A DNA stretch of 64,000 nt from Piscinibacter gummiphilus (lineage in GTDB: Bacteria; Pseudomonadota; Gammaproteobacteria; Burkholderiales; Burkholderiaceae_C). The first letter of the stretch is position 1. Each line of letters starts with the position of its first letter. The notes under the pieces were generated by a model. The model was given only the letters and a program-made list of their open reading frames with translations. It ran no database searches and was not told the DNA's origin. Of this stretch, positions 1 through 8,251 are shown piece by piece. The stretch covers positions 136,977 to 200,976 of the forward strand of contig NZ_CP136337.1 of the NCBI RefSeq assembly GCF_032681285.1, given 5' to 3'. Both the position numbers and the translations under genes were made by a program.

Positions 1-140
1 AGCGTGCGGCCAGCTGTGGCGCTTCTTTGGGAATGCGTCCCGTCAGAAGGGCGAGAAGTGACATGGTTGGATCCAGTCTTTGAAAACTAGGACCCGATGC
101 TCGTAGGCTGTGGCCAGGGCGACTAGCAAAAAACCGGGTG

Positions 141-1337
141 CTACACGCTCACGGAGGCGGCAACTTCGTTTGGATCGTCCCTTGGGATGCGGTGGCCGAC
201 TTGGCACATGTCCTGGCCAACAAACGACATGAGCTGAGCGGTGTCGCGCCTCGCGTCGACAAAGATGTCCGGACGGCGAAGCAGGTGACAGAAGGGGCAA
301 GAGGGGCGACGCGCACGATCCTCCGTGCTGATCAGATGCAAAGAACCGCAGCTCCCGCAGCGTTCCAGCTTCAAACCTTGACGGTCGACTCCCCAAAGAC
401 CTTCGGACTTCGAGATCACTTCGAAGGCGCGATCGAACACGATCGAGTCTGCAGGTAGGTATCCGTCACGAGCATGCTTGAAGGCGGTCTCAAGAGACTC
501 TTCAGGGGAGAAGCCTGCAAATCGGAGGCGTCGAAACGTGATTGCGAGGATCGAATACTGAACCCGAGCTAGCGGCTTGACGCGTCTGCACCACGCGTAG
601 AGGGGAAGTGGCTTGCCACGCCAGTCCTTCCAGTAGGCCCGGGAGGTCACGGTGGTGAACTCTCCTTTGACTGGCGCGGAGATCGCGCTCAAAACATGGA
701 CGAGACGAGGATGAGCTCCGAGATCTTGGAGGCGACGTTCGTACTTCGCCCGAGCGATGACCTGGTCCAATTCCTCGGTGCTTGCGGGCACAGACAGACG
801 CGGTATACGCGCTCTGCCATTGATTGACACGGGCTGGGACGTCGCGAGACGAAGCTCGGCCTTGCAAGTGGAGCAGAGCTCATTCAATGAAAAGCCGGAA
901 GGAACGACGTGAGGTGAAGAGCAAGTTGGGCAGGTCGCAAGGTCCAACGTGGCCTCTGTCGAGATCCAGCGCCCGTCGAGATGAGATGCGAGATAGAAGG
1001 CTTGGTCGAAACAAAACGACGCGCCAGTTGTCGATCTGCTGCGCTCGTGTCGATATGCCTCAATGAGTGAACGGGTGGGCTCGAAAGAAGAGCGGAGGCG
1101 GAGGTAGTTCGAAGCGAACACGCCGACGTCTGCACGAACCCTCAACGACCCCCGGAATAGCAACTCTTCACTGTATGCAGGCCTGCCACGCGGAGGACGC
1201 AACCCGACAAAGATCTCCCGTCGGATGTAGGTCTCTGGAAGCCCGGTGATGTAGCCGAGGGTGCGCGGTGACGCCCCTAATGCGAGGCCCTCTCGCGCGG
1301 CCTCGAGGGACCTGATGCGTGTGTCAGGCAAGGCCAC
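141..1337 (-). CDS. FlhC-like transcription activator, tandem two-copy fusion
   Basis: The 398-residue protein contains two FlhC-like units. The first (about residues 10-165) ends in a CPTC...CSTC zinc site near 133-157; the second (about 195-370) ends in a CGSC...CPFC site near 326-349. FlhC of flagellar systems is about 190 residues with one such four-cysteine site and works as two subunits in the FlhD4C2 activator, so this looks like a covalent FlhC dimer. It starts at a GTG with a GGGAG ribosome site six bases upstream and lies 24 bases after the FlhD-like gene, so the two form an operon. FlhDC relatives (SetCD, AcaCD) switch on conjugation genes of ICEs and IncC plasmids, so a role in plasmid transfer control is plausible but inferred. 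The two-unit reading is mine, from motif spacing. Confidence 0.72.
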   Translation of the reverse strand: MALPDTRIRSLEAAREGLALGASPRTLGYITGLPETYIRREIFVGLRPPRGRPAYSEELLFRGSLRVRADVGVFASNYLRLRSSFEPTRSLIEAYRHERSRSTTGASFCFDQAFYLASHLDGRWISTEATLDLATCPTCSSPHVVPSGFSLNELCSTCKAELRLATSQPVSINGRARIPRLSVPASTEELDQVIARAKYERRLQDLGAHPRLVHVLSAISAPVKGEFTTVTSRAYWKDWRGKPLPLYAWCRRVKPLARVQYSILAITFRRLRFAGFSPEESLETAFKHARDGYLPADSIVFDRAFEVISKSEGLWGVDRQGLKLERCGSCGSLHLISTEDRARRPSCPFCHLLRRPDIFVDARRDTAQLMSFVGQDMCQVGHRIPRDDPNEVAASVSV

Positions 1338-1361
1338 GGCACGCTCCCAGCGGATCTTAGA

Positions 1362-1676
1362 TTAGCAGCTGACGCGGGCGGGAGTGGCCTGCTTGATCCT
1401 GGGCTGGGCGGCAGCAACGAGGGCTGCGATCGGTGACTGGTGCTTGAGAAGCGATGTGACACCAGCGTTGAGGGAGAAGAGAGCTTGTTCACCGGCTTGG
1501 GTCACACCCGAGAGGATCTCTTCGGGGGTAAGCGACTGGAACATCTGCAGTTGCTCAGCACTGAGGCCGAACTTGCAGCACGCGGCGCCAGGGTTCTCGA
1601 GTACGGCCTCACGAATGAGCAAGGTCAAAGTGAGATTTGCGCGCTGCACATCGCTGATCTGAATCATGGCGGACAT
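1362..1676 (-). CDS. FlhD-like transcriptional co-activator
   Basis: This 104-residue protein has the size and order of conserved positions of FlhD: an N-terminal helix beginning with a DVQRANLTLTLLIRE stretch, a short FGLSAEQLQMFQSLTPEEI segment matching the centre of FlhD, and a C-terminal helical part. FlhD has no metal site and partners FlhC to bind promoters and contact RNA polymerase. The gene is directly upstream of the tandem FlhC-like gene, on the same strand, which strongly supports the assignment. The start ATG at 1676 has only a weak AGGA nearby; a second ATG three codons in is also possible. Its targets are not known from the sequence. Confidence 0.7.
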   Translation of the reverse strand: MSAMIQISDVQRANLTLTLLIREAVLENPGAACCKFGLSAEQLQMFQSLTPEEILSGVTQAGEQALFSLNAGVTSLLKHQSPIAALVAAAQPRIKQATPARVSC

Positions 1677-1917
1677 CCTGTTATGCCTTTCGGCTGCATG
1701 ACGACGTCGACTTGAGGTCGTCGGGTCAGGACTCCGGGATCGGTTCCAGACTTGCCGAAAGAATACGAACCCGCAAACGGCTCGTCAAGTAAATGACGAA
1801 TCCGTAAATTTTCCGCACTTATTCGAGGGGAGGCCTACGCGCACTTATTGCGTTTTTTTCAGCCTTACGGTTGAGCCGATCAGCACAAGGGCTGAGGCGA
1901 AAGCGCAACGACGCCCT
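1677..1917. other. Intergenic region upstream of the flhD-like gene
   Basis: About 240 bases with no credible gene. It must hold the promoter of the flhD-like/flhC-like operon (minus strand) and the 3' end of the helix-turn-helix gene at 1918. The part near 1770-1850 is noticeably richer in A and T than the surrounding coding DNA, which fits a promoter. No clear terminator hairpin was seen. Confidence 0.4.
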
Positions 1918-2742
1918 TCAGCTCCGGCCCAACGCGCTAGAAATGGCGTTGAAGAGTGTGGACGCTTTGACGGGAAGGATGAAGAACAAGGCTTGCGCCT
2001 TTGAAAGCGCCTTCTGGACCTCTTCGGCGCCTGGGCCGCCGAAGTCGTGGACGTCAAGTAATACGATCAAAGGGAGCTTGTCAGAACGCTTTCGAACGGC
2101 ATCCAGAAGGGTCGGACCAACGACGTCGCCGCTGACACGCCAGGGCAGGACAACAGCTGAAAGGTTCTTGCTCTCAAGCGCTGTCTTGAAGCGCGCCACC
2201 GAGTTGCAAGAAATGACATCCAAGCCTTCGGATCGAAGGAAAGGGACGATGTCCTCATCATTGCCGCTGGAAAGAAGTGCCACTCGTGCCGGGGCAGCAG
2301 GTTCGAATAGCAGCCGCTTGACGCGTGACCAATGTCCGGATGGTTGCCTTTGGTACGAATGCACAACGGTCCAGCGCTGTTCTCCTTCGTCACCTGGTCG
2401 TGCCCAAAGAGGCCCGAGGACCTGGTTGTTGCTTTCGAGATCAAGCCAAATCAGACAAGGAACCTTTCGACCTGCAAGATCGAATTCGGCTTTTGTTGCG
2501 GCTGGTTCTATGAGCAGCAGGGACGGCTCATCAAATGAGGCGGCGATGTTTCGCAGATCTTCTGGAAGCCAGTCGGCCTCGCCAAGCAAACGGCGTCTTA
2601 CCTGCTGATAGGTCAGATTCGCCGCGAACTCCAAGGTGCCAATTCGTTTTCGGACGTCGACGCCCTGTCGATCCAGCAACGCAAGGATCGCCTGCGTGTA
2701 GCGCTGATTGGAGCGGTCGTCTCCGTTGCTCGTGTCGTCCAT
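1918..2742 (-). CDS. Helix-turn-helix protein with degenerate receiver-like domain
   Basis: A 274-residue protein. Residues about 15-75 look like a DNA-binding helix-turn-helix of the BetR kind (TYQQVRRRLLGEADWLPEDL). Residues about 150-274 have the length and strand/helix rhythm of a response-regulator receiver domain (VALLSSGND...GLDVI...AVVLPWRVSG...LPLIVLLD...FFILPVK). The phosphoryl-accepting aspartate of a normal receiver is replaced (AVVLPW), while a lysine remains near the end, so it is probably a pseudo-receiver. It stands alone, downstream of no obvious kinase. Similar BetR-receiver proteins occur in Burkholderiales, but the family match is from memory and the function is unknown. 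Confidence 0.5.
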   Translation of the reverse strand: MDDTSNGDDRSNQRYTQAILALLDRQGVDVRKRIGTLEFAANLTYQQVRRRLLGEADWLPEDLRNIAASFDEPSLLLIEPAATKAEFDLAGRKVPCLIWLDLESNNQVLGPLWARPGDEGEQRWTVVHSYQRQPSGHWSRVKRLLFEPAAPARVALLSSGNDEDIVPFLRSEGLDVISCNSVARFKTALESKNLSAVVLPWRVSGDVVGPTLLDAVRKRSDKLPLIVLLDVHDFGGPGAEEVQKALSKAQALFFILPVKASTLFNAISSALGRS

Positions 2743-2889
2743 TGAGATGGTTCTTATTCAGAAACGTCCGCGAGTTTATTTGAGCAATGTGGAAACTTGA
2801 CGGTTGGGCGACGCGCGGAAAGCTTTTTTTCTATCGAAGCCCGCACTGGAACGCGAGCACGGCAGAGGGTTGGTAACCGCATGAAATTG

Positions 2890-2934
2890 GCACAGAAAAC
2901 AATTGCCGCTGCACCCATCGCACAGAAAAGAATT
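2890..2934. repeat. Direct repeat GCACAGAAAAnAATT, 30-bp spacing
   Basis: The 15-base string GCACAGAAAAnAATT occurs at 2890-2904 and again at 2920-2934, differing at one base. The 30-bp spacing is close to three helical turns. It lies about 150 bases upstream of the helix-turn-helix gene that starts at 2742, in a gene-free stretch (2743-2950), so it may be a binding site for a regulator of that gene. Confidence 0.45.
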
Positions 2935-2950
2935 AACACGCCGACAGGGC

Positions 2951-2987
2951 AAAAAAAAACACCCTCGACCGATGGTCAAAGGGTGTT
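2951..2987 (-). terminator. Rho-independent terminator after the DUF932 gene
   Basis: On the minus strand an 8-bp stem (AACACCCT/AGGGTGTT, 2959-2966 with 2980-2987) is followed by a run of nine T residues (A run at 2951-2959 on the plus strand). It begins seven bases past the stop of the DUF932 gene. Confidence 0.85.
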
Positions 2988-2993
2988 CAAAGT

Positions 2994-4061
2994 TCAGACT
3001 GCCGAAACGAGTTCGGACCATTCCTTGTTGCTCTGTTCGAGCATGCGGCCGCCGATCATCTCGAGCTCCGTTGCCTCCTCGTAAGAGATGCTCGGATCCT
3101 GGGCAAAGTGCGTGACGGCCTGGACCATCCCGAATGCACTGAGGTCGCCCTCTGCGATCAGATCCCGAAGCACGCCGACACGAACGTTCTCGTTCATGAC
3201 GAACTTGACCGCCAGCTTCTCGACTGCTCGAAGTGGATCGCCGAGGAGCGGAATGCCCATGGTCTTCCTCATCTTCTCAGCGAGCAGGACGAAGGTGGAC
3301 TCGCTCACAGCAGCCGAGACCAGGTCACGGAGCATGAGAAAGAACGCATCATCGTCTGCCTTCAAGGTGTCGGCCTTGAAGATGGTCACTTCGTCGAAGG
3401 ACGCTTCGATTCTGCGGCCGACGTGAGCGCGCTTGATGGAAGCATCGGCAGCGATGAGGCCATTGCGGCACTTGAGCCGGTGCACCAGCGGGTAGACAGC
3501 AGTCATGCCGTGGCCGGTCTCACTGTTGGCCACGACAACGCCGGCTTCAACGACGTCGCCAGGTGCAAGTTCGTAGCGAACTTTCGGCGAAAGTGCCTTG
3601 ATGAACATGCGCGTTTCAGTGAGTTCCATCGACGCGAATTGCACGTCGGGGATCTTGCGCAGTTCCGGAAGGATGTGGACCAGCAGGTCATAGTTGTCCC
3701 GCATCCGATATCGATCCGACAGGAAGGCTCGCGCGCGGCCATCCAGAGTTCGGACCATACGCTGTTCGGGAGCATGCCGCAACCACGAATTGACGTTGCG
3801 ATCCAGCAGCTCCGGCATCTCGCTGCGCATGCGCTCAAAGTAGGCGAAGGGGATCTTCAGGCGTTCAGCCAGCTGCCGCCGGCAGTTCTCGGTAATACCG
3901 AACTGACGGAGGCCATCGCCGGTCTCGACCTGGAGTGTGCTGTGTCCTTCCGAGCTTGTCGAATGGTGCAGCAACTGCGTGGGAACAACCATGTCCACCT
4001 TGGTGGACATCTGGCGCTCGAGTTCGTCGACGAGGTTGGAAAGAGTACGTCCAGTCTTCAT
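2994..4061 (-). CDS. DUF932 domain protein, plasmid/phage type
   Basis: A 355-residue protein matching the DUF932 family found on plasmids and phages: GITENCRRQLAERLKIPFAYF near the N-terminus, a central SDRYRMRDNYDLLVHILPEL segment, and a stretch around HRLKCRNGLIAADASIKRAHVG typical of the family. The ATG at 4061 was chosen over an upstream one because a GGAGA ribosome site lies nine bases before it and the upstream extension is arginine-rich and unlike the family. DUF932 proteins have no settled biochemical role; they often sit in replication or maintenance blocks of mobile elements, as here beside a primase. Confidence 0.8.
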   Translation of the reverse strand: MKTGRTLSNLVDELERQMSTKVDMVVPTQLLHHSTSSEGHSTLQVETGDGLRQFGITENCRRQLAERLKIPFAYFERMRSEMPELLDRNVNSWLRHAPEQRMVRTLDGRARAFLSDRYRMRDNYDLLVHILPELRKIPDVQFASMELTETRMFIKALSPKVRYELAPGDVVEAGVVVANSETGHGMTAVYPLVHRLKCRNGLIAADASIKRAHVGRRIEASFDEVTIFKADTLKADDDAFFLMLRDLVSAAVSESTFVLLAEKMRKTMGIPLLGDPLRAVEKLAVKFVMNENVRVGVLRDLIAEGDLSAFGMVQAVTHFAQDPSISYEEATELEMIGGRMLEQSNKEWSELVSAV

Positions 4062-4099
4062 TGGGATTCTCCAAAGAAAACGGGGACGCAATTCCCCAA

Positions 4100-4115
4100 C
4101 GGGGACGCGTCCCCG
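4100..4115. promoter_or_regulatory. 16-bp perfect palindrome upstream of the DUF932 gene
   Basis: CGGGGACGCGTCCCCG is a perfect palindrome, and its half GGGGACGC recurs as a direct repeat at 4082-4089. It lies 39 bases upstream of the DUF932 start. This arrangement resembles an operator with an extra half-site. A second small hairpin (GCTCGC/GCGAGC) follows at about 4124-4138. Confidence 0.45.
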
Positions 4116-4265
4116 TGGGGTTTGCTCGCGAAGCGAGCGTGGATGAGGCAGTCGGTGAGACTGCACGTGGATTCGAGGGCTACCTTTGCCGAGTGATCGG
4201 CCAGGCCTGGCAGCTGCCTGTGGGTGAAACCTTCTTCGCTGCGCCCGTTGGACGCACTGAAGAAG

Positions 4266-4291
4266 GGAGGTGGCGCTTTCGCACCACCTCC
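4266..4291 (-). terminator. Hairpin after the primase gene, probable terminator
   Basis: An inverted repeat GGAGGTGG/CCACCTCC, extended by GC pairs around a short loop, begins four bases beyond the primase stop codon. The following bases on the minus strand are CTTCTTC rather than a pure T run, so termination may be weak. Confidence 0.5.
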
Positions 4292-4294
4292 AAA

Positions 4295-5314
4295 TTATGC
4301 AGCCTTCTGTTCCTTCATGAGACGGGTGAACAGGACATCTGCCCAGTCCATTCCGTCGACTCTGGGAACGAAGACCTTCACGGAGAGATGACGACCCTTT
4401 TTGTGGGCGTCATGCCGGGCCCGGCGCGCCAGCGCGTACGCTGAAGCTTGACCGTCGAACTCCGAGTCGGCGTCGTTGTCGCCGTAGATCACGAGCTCTT
4501 TGACAGAGTCGGGGATCCACAGCTTCTCCATGTTGCCGCAGCTGATGCCAGCCCAAACGGGCGTGCCCGTCTTGAGCAGGACAGCCAGGCCGGTTTCAAT
4601 GCCTTCGGTGACGGCAAGCCGCTCCGAAGCCTCTCCGAGGCGGATGGATGCTCCGTTGATGCCCGAGGACAGCACCTTCTTGGAGTCGCTGCCTTTGGCC
4701 TTCTGCCCGTCCTTCAGGTAAGTGCGATGGAGCGTGACGGCATGACCGTCAGACCCTTGCACGCAGGCGAGCATCGCGGGGAACTCTGCAACTTTCTTGG
4801 AGCGCAGGTCACCGACCTTCTTCTCGTAGTAGCCGAGAGCTGGATGGCAGCGGAGGCTCTTGGGAAAGCGCTCGAGCTGGATGCCGCGGTTTCTCAGGTA
4901 TCGGTCGACGTCATCGCCTGCAGTGACAGGCTTTGCTTCGTCCCAGATCTTCTGACACAGCTTCTTCATGTTCTCAGCTGAGGGCGCCCCACCGGTGGTA
5001 GGCTTCGGCAACGTGTGAACGTTACCTAGCCTTGCCTCGAGACGATCCAAGAGTTCCGGGAACGGAATGCCGAGCACAGCCTTGGCAAGTTTCAGCCCTC
5101 CTCCGGGTCGGCAGTGGCGGCAGTGGTAGTCGCCATTGCCGTACTTGTCGGTGTAGGAGAACCGATCCGTTCCGCCGCAACCGTCTATGGGGCACGGCAT
5201 GTTCTTCCCGCTGAGAATCTTCTCGTCGACGCCAAGACTCGCGAGGAGTTGCGTCCAATGTCCATGCGCACGAGCTTTGATTTGCTCGACGCGTTGGTCT
5301 TGAATGTGGTTCAT
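4295..5314 (-). CDS. P4-type primase with zinc ribbon and Toprim domain
   Basis: A 339-residue primase-like protein. The N-terminal zinc ribbon is visible as CPIDGCGGTDRFSY...YHCRHC (about residues 41-88), the binding fold of P4/TraC-type primases. The C-terminal half has a Toprim-like domain: LAVTEGIETGLAVL with the catalytic glutamate (about 234-248) and VIYGDNDAD with the acidic pair (about 273-281). There is no helicase domain, so it is a stand-alone DNA primase rather than a P4 alpha-type primase-helicase. Such proteins make RNA primers for plasmid or phage replication or for the strand entering a recipient. It lies between nrdJ and the DUF932 gene, all on the minus strand. Confidence 0.85.
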   Translation of the reverse strand: MNHIQDQRVEQIKARAHGHWTQLLASLGVDEKILSGKNMPCPIDGCGGTDRFSYTDKYGNGDYHCRHCRPGGGLKLAKAVLGIPFPELLDRLEARLGNVHTLPKPTTGGAPSAENMKKLCQKIWDEAKPVTAGDDVDRYLRNRGIQLERFPKSLRCHPALGYYEKKVGDLRSKKVAEFPAMLACVQGSDGHAVTLHRTYLKDGQKAKGSDSKKVLSSGINGASIRLGEASERLAVTEGIETGLAVLLKTGTPVWAGISCGNMEKLWIPDSVKELVIYGDNDADSEFDGQASAYALARRARHDAHKKGRHLSVKVFVPRVDGMDWADVLFTRLMKEQKAA

Positions 5315-5439
5315 GTGAACCCTTTCGAATCAGGATTGAGTAAAGGAGCAGGCGGCTATGCAGAGTCAGAGAGGCGATGTGTGACCACTGGTCGCCGTCT
5401 CGTAACCCCACTTTTTGCCGTCTGAAAACCCGACTTTTC

Positions 5440-7902
5440 TCAGCCGCAGCTGCCCACGTAGTGGCAGTTTTCGCAGTGTTGGCATCCATCGACTTTGTGC
5501 AGTGCATGCGCACCGCAGTCCGGACACTTCTTCCCAGCACCGAGCTTTGGTTTTGCATTCGCCAGAAGCGTCCGCTGCACCTCCACCGACCTCGCGGTCT
5601 GACGCGACGCTAGCTTCTCGACAGGCACTTGCTGACCATCTGCATCCAGGAAGCCACGGTTCGCAAGCACGAACTGAAGTGCGTATGCGATGGCAGCGAC
5701 TTCCGAGTCATGGAACCTCGGCACCTCCGTCCCATCTGCGCGCCGAAGCGAGCCATAGCGAACAGGGCCCTTGTCCCACACGGTCTCTCTGAGTGACGCC
5801 AGCGCTTTCGCGATGGAACCACCCGATCGAGCGACCATCGACAGAAGACGCATGTTGGCCGTGATCCACTGCTGACCCTCGTCACCTTGCCCTGCAGGGC
5901 AAAAGAACTCGATGGGCCGTTCGATGGCGACTGCCTTGCCGCCCACCACGCCTTCGACAACCATGTAGTTGACGACGAGGTAGACCTTCTTTGGTCCTTG
6001 GCTGGTGTGCAGTTCGACGCTTACCGTCGTGCCGTTCAACTCGCCTTTCGGACGATGCTCGATCTGCTTGCGCAGCGGATCGTCATCCACGGGAGTGGGG
6101 ACGGCCGAGGCGTTCGCCGATTCGAGCGAAAGCACGGAGCCGGTCACCGAGTTGGGCCGGTATGTCGCGAGGCCTTTGAGCCCTGCTTTCCATGCATCCT
6201 TGTAGAGAGACTGGAAGTCCTCGTACGGATAGTCGGCAGGTACGTTGACCGTCTTCGAGATGGCCGAGTCGATGAAGGGCTGCACGGCCGTGAGCATCTG
6301 GAGGTGGTCATTGGCTGACATCTCCAGGGCCGACACAAAGTAGCTCGGAAGTTGCTTCACGTCGCCGCCGCTGGCGCGATAGAGACGGAAGGCGTGGTCT
6401 TCAACCACGTACTCCACGGTGCTGTCGTCTGCCATGCGCTTCTTTCGCGTGTAGGTCCACGAAAAGGCTGGCTCGATGCCATTCGATGCGTTGTCTGCAG
6501 CCGCCAGCGTGATGGTGCCGGTTGGAGCAACTGTCAGCAGGTGGCTGTTCCGGAGACCGCGGCTTCGGATCGCATCTTGGATGTGACCAGGCAGGCGCTG
6601 TGCATAGCCCCCTTGCAGCAGACGTTCAGCGTCGAGCAACGGGAATGAGCCGCGCTCTTCTGCCAACGCGATGGAAGCCATGTAGGCAGCATCGCGCAAG
6701 GTCTCGCTGATGGTCGCCGCGGTCGCCCGACCCTCGGGGGAGTCATAGCGTTGTCGCAGCATGATCAGCGCATCACCAAGGCCCAAAAAGCCCAGGCCGA
6801 TGCGACGCTTGCTCATTGCCTCGGCCCGCTGCTCCGGCAAAGGCCAGAACGTCAGATCAAGGACGTTGTCGAGCATTCGCACCGCTCTGCTCACCACCTT
6901 GCGGAACGCTTCGCTGTCGAATGAAGCGCCCGGCTTGAACGGGTCGATGATGAACTTCGTGAGATCGATGGCTCCGAGACAGCAGCAGCCGTAGGGCGGC
7001 AGGGGTTGCTCGCTACACGGGTTACTGGCCTCGATGACTTCGGCGTAGTGCAGGTTGTTTTCCTCGTTCATGCGATCGAGAAACACGACGCCTGGCTCAG
7101 CGTGGTCATACGTCGAGCGAGTGATGCGATCCATCAGTTCAGCGGCTCGCACCTTGCGGTACACCCACACGCCATCGGGCCGCTGGTAGGCACCCTTGGC
7201 GACGACATCATCGATCGGCCGCGCTGTATGCACGAGTTCGAACTCGTGGTCTGCTTCGACGGCGCGCATGAAGGCGTCGGTGATTCCAACGGAGATGTTG
7301 AAATTCTTCAGGCCACCATCGTCCTTCGAGCTGATGAACTGCTCGATGTCCGGATGGTCGCAGCGGAGGATGCCCATCTGGGCGCCGCGGCGAGAGCCTG
7401 CCGACTCGACGGTCTCGCAGGACCGATCGAACACCTTCATGTAGCTCACAGGGCCAGACGCGGTGGAGTGCGTGCCCTTGACGAGCGCGCCACGCGGGCG
7501 GATGCGGCTGAAGTCGTAGCCGACACCGCCACCACGTCGCATCGTTGCCGCCGCTTGGGAAAGCGCGGTGTAGATGCTCGGCAGGCCGGGCAGGTCTTCT
7601 TCGACCGCGTCACCGACCGGCTGCACGAAGCAGTTGATCAGCGTGGCACGAATGTCGGTGCCAGCGGCCGACAAGATGCGGCCGGCAGGGATGAAGCCGA
7701 GCTGCATCGTCTGCAGGAACTCATTGGCCCAGGAGTCGCGAGTCCCTTCGGCTTCAACGGAAGCCAGGGCGCGTGCGACGCGCTGTTGAACATCGCCGAG
7801 GGATGCCTCCGAGCCCTTGGCGTACTTCTCGAGAAGTACGTCGAGGGAAATCGGTTGGGGCTCAAGCAGGGCGACGGGGGAAGGCAGGTCATTCAGGTTC
7901 AT
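5440..7902 (-). CDS. nrdJ: Adenosylcobalamin-dependent ribonucleotide reductase (class II)
   Basis: An 820-residue class II reductase that converts ribonucleotides to deoxyribonucleotides using vitamin B12 as radical source. Visible landmarks are the first active-site cysteine in [12 protein letters not shown], the catalytic [17 protein letters not shown] loop with the radical cysteine between N and E, the [15 protein letters not shown] loop and a C-terminal cysteine-rich tail (CPDCG...[13 protein letters not shown]) that re-reduces the active site or binds zinc. The ATG at 7902 was chosen for its GGAG site; the frame stays open 12 codons further. Class II enzymes work with or without oxygen and are often carried by large plasmids and phages to supply dNTPs. 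Regulation may involve the overlapping hairpins at 8178-8239. Confidence 0.93.
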   Translation of the reverse strand: MNLNDLPSPVALLEPQPISLDVLLEKYAKGSEASLGDVQQRVARALASVEAEGTRDSWANEFLQTMQLGFIPAGRILSAAGTDIRATLINCFVQPVGDAVEEDLPGLPSIYTALSQAAATMRRGGGVGYDFSRIRPRGALVKGTHSTASGPVSYMKVFDRSCETVESAGSRRGAQMGILRCDHPDIEQFISSKDDGGLKNFNISVGITDAFMRAVEADHEFELVHTARPIDDVVAKGAYQRPDGVWVYRKVRAAELMDRITRSTYDHAEPGVVFLDRMNEENNLHYAEVIEASNPCSEQPLPPYGCCCLGAIDLTKFIIDPFKPGASFDSEAFRKVVSRAVRMLDNVLDLTFWPLPEQRAEAMSKRRIGLGFLGLGDALIMLRQRYDSPEGRATAATISETLRDAAYMASIALAEERGSFPLLDAERLLQGGYAQRLPGHIQDAIRSRGLRNSHLLTVAPTGTITLAAADNASNGIEPAFSWTYTRKKRMADDSTVEYVVEDHAFRLYRASGGDVKQLPSYFVSALEMSANDHLQMLTAVQPFIDSAISKTVNVPADYPYEDFQSLYKDAWKAGLKGLATYRPNSVTGSVLSLESANASAVPTPVDDDPLRKQIEHRPKGELNGTTVSVELHTSQGPKKVYLVVNYMVVEGVVGGKAVAIERPIEFFCPAGQGDEGQQWITANMRLLSMVARSGGSIAKALASLRETVWDKGPVRYGSLRRADGTEVPRFHDSEVAAIAYALQFVLANRGFLDADGQQVPVEKLASRQTARSVEVQRTLLANAKPKLGAGKKCPDCGAHALHKVDGCQHCENCHYVGSCG

Positions 7903-8177
7903 GAGGAAATCTCCAAACAAGAAGTACCCACGCGGCAAGGCACAACCAGGCAGACGCGATGACGCGACAGCCTGGAAGGGCTCGGATGCGCTTTGTGGGC
8001 GGGAAAGGCGGGGTCAGGCGCTGTGAGCGCGTGAGAGGTCCGCCCGGAGGCTTGTCAAGCGAAGCGCGCGGCGTGGCCGGGCATCGAAGACGATTTGCTG
8101 CAGGACGCAGCGGGGATTCTTGGGCTGACTTTGCACCGTGACCGGTGTTCAGGTGTGTCAGCTACCCTGGGTGATCT
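7903..8177. other. Leader region upstream of nrdJ
   Basis: About 275 bases without a gene, upstream of nrdJ on the minus strand. I looked for a cobalamin riboswitch because nrdJ needs B12. There is a GGTGCAAA-like string and a nearby CCCCGCTGC, but the conserved core order and spacing are not convincing, so none is called. Confidence 0.35.
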
Positions 8178-8239
8178 GGTTCTTTCCGGAGCGCAAACCA
8201 CAGGGGTTACGCTCTGGAAAGAACCGCCGAAGCGGTTCT
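8178..8239 (-). promoter_or_regulatory. Two overlapping, mutually exclusive hairpins between the GHKL gene and nrdJ
   Basis: Hairpin A pairs 8178-8193 with 8210-8225: 16 pairs including one G-U, built around GGTTCTTTCC/GGAAAGAACC. Hairpin B pairs 8220-8227 with 8232-8239 (AGAACCGC/GCGGTTCT) around a four-base loop that reads TTCG on the minus strand. The two share 8220-8225 and cannot form together. On the minus strand B comes first, directly after the GHKL stop, and is followed by TTTCC, like a weak terminator. Such an arrangement is what an attenuator or processed leader looks like. Structure inferred by eye, not folded. Confidence 0.5.
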
Positions 8240-8251
8240 CTCGCGTGGTGA

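Noticed and set aside
7903..8177. Cobalamin riboswitch in front of nrdJ
   Set aside because: A GGTGCAAA-like string exists, but the conserved core elements are not in the right order or spacing.
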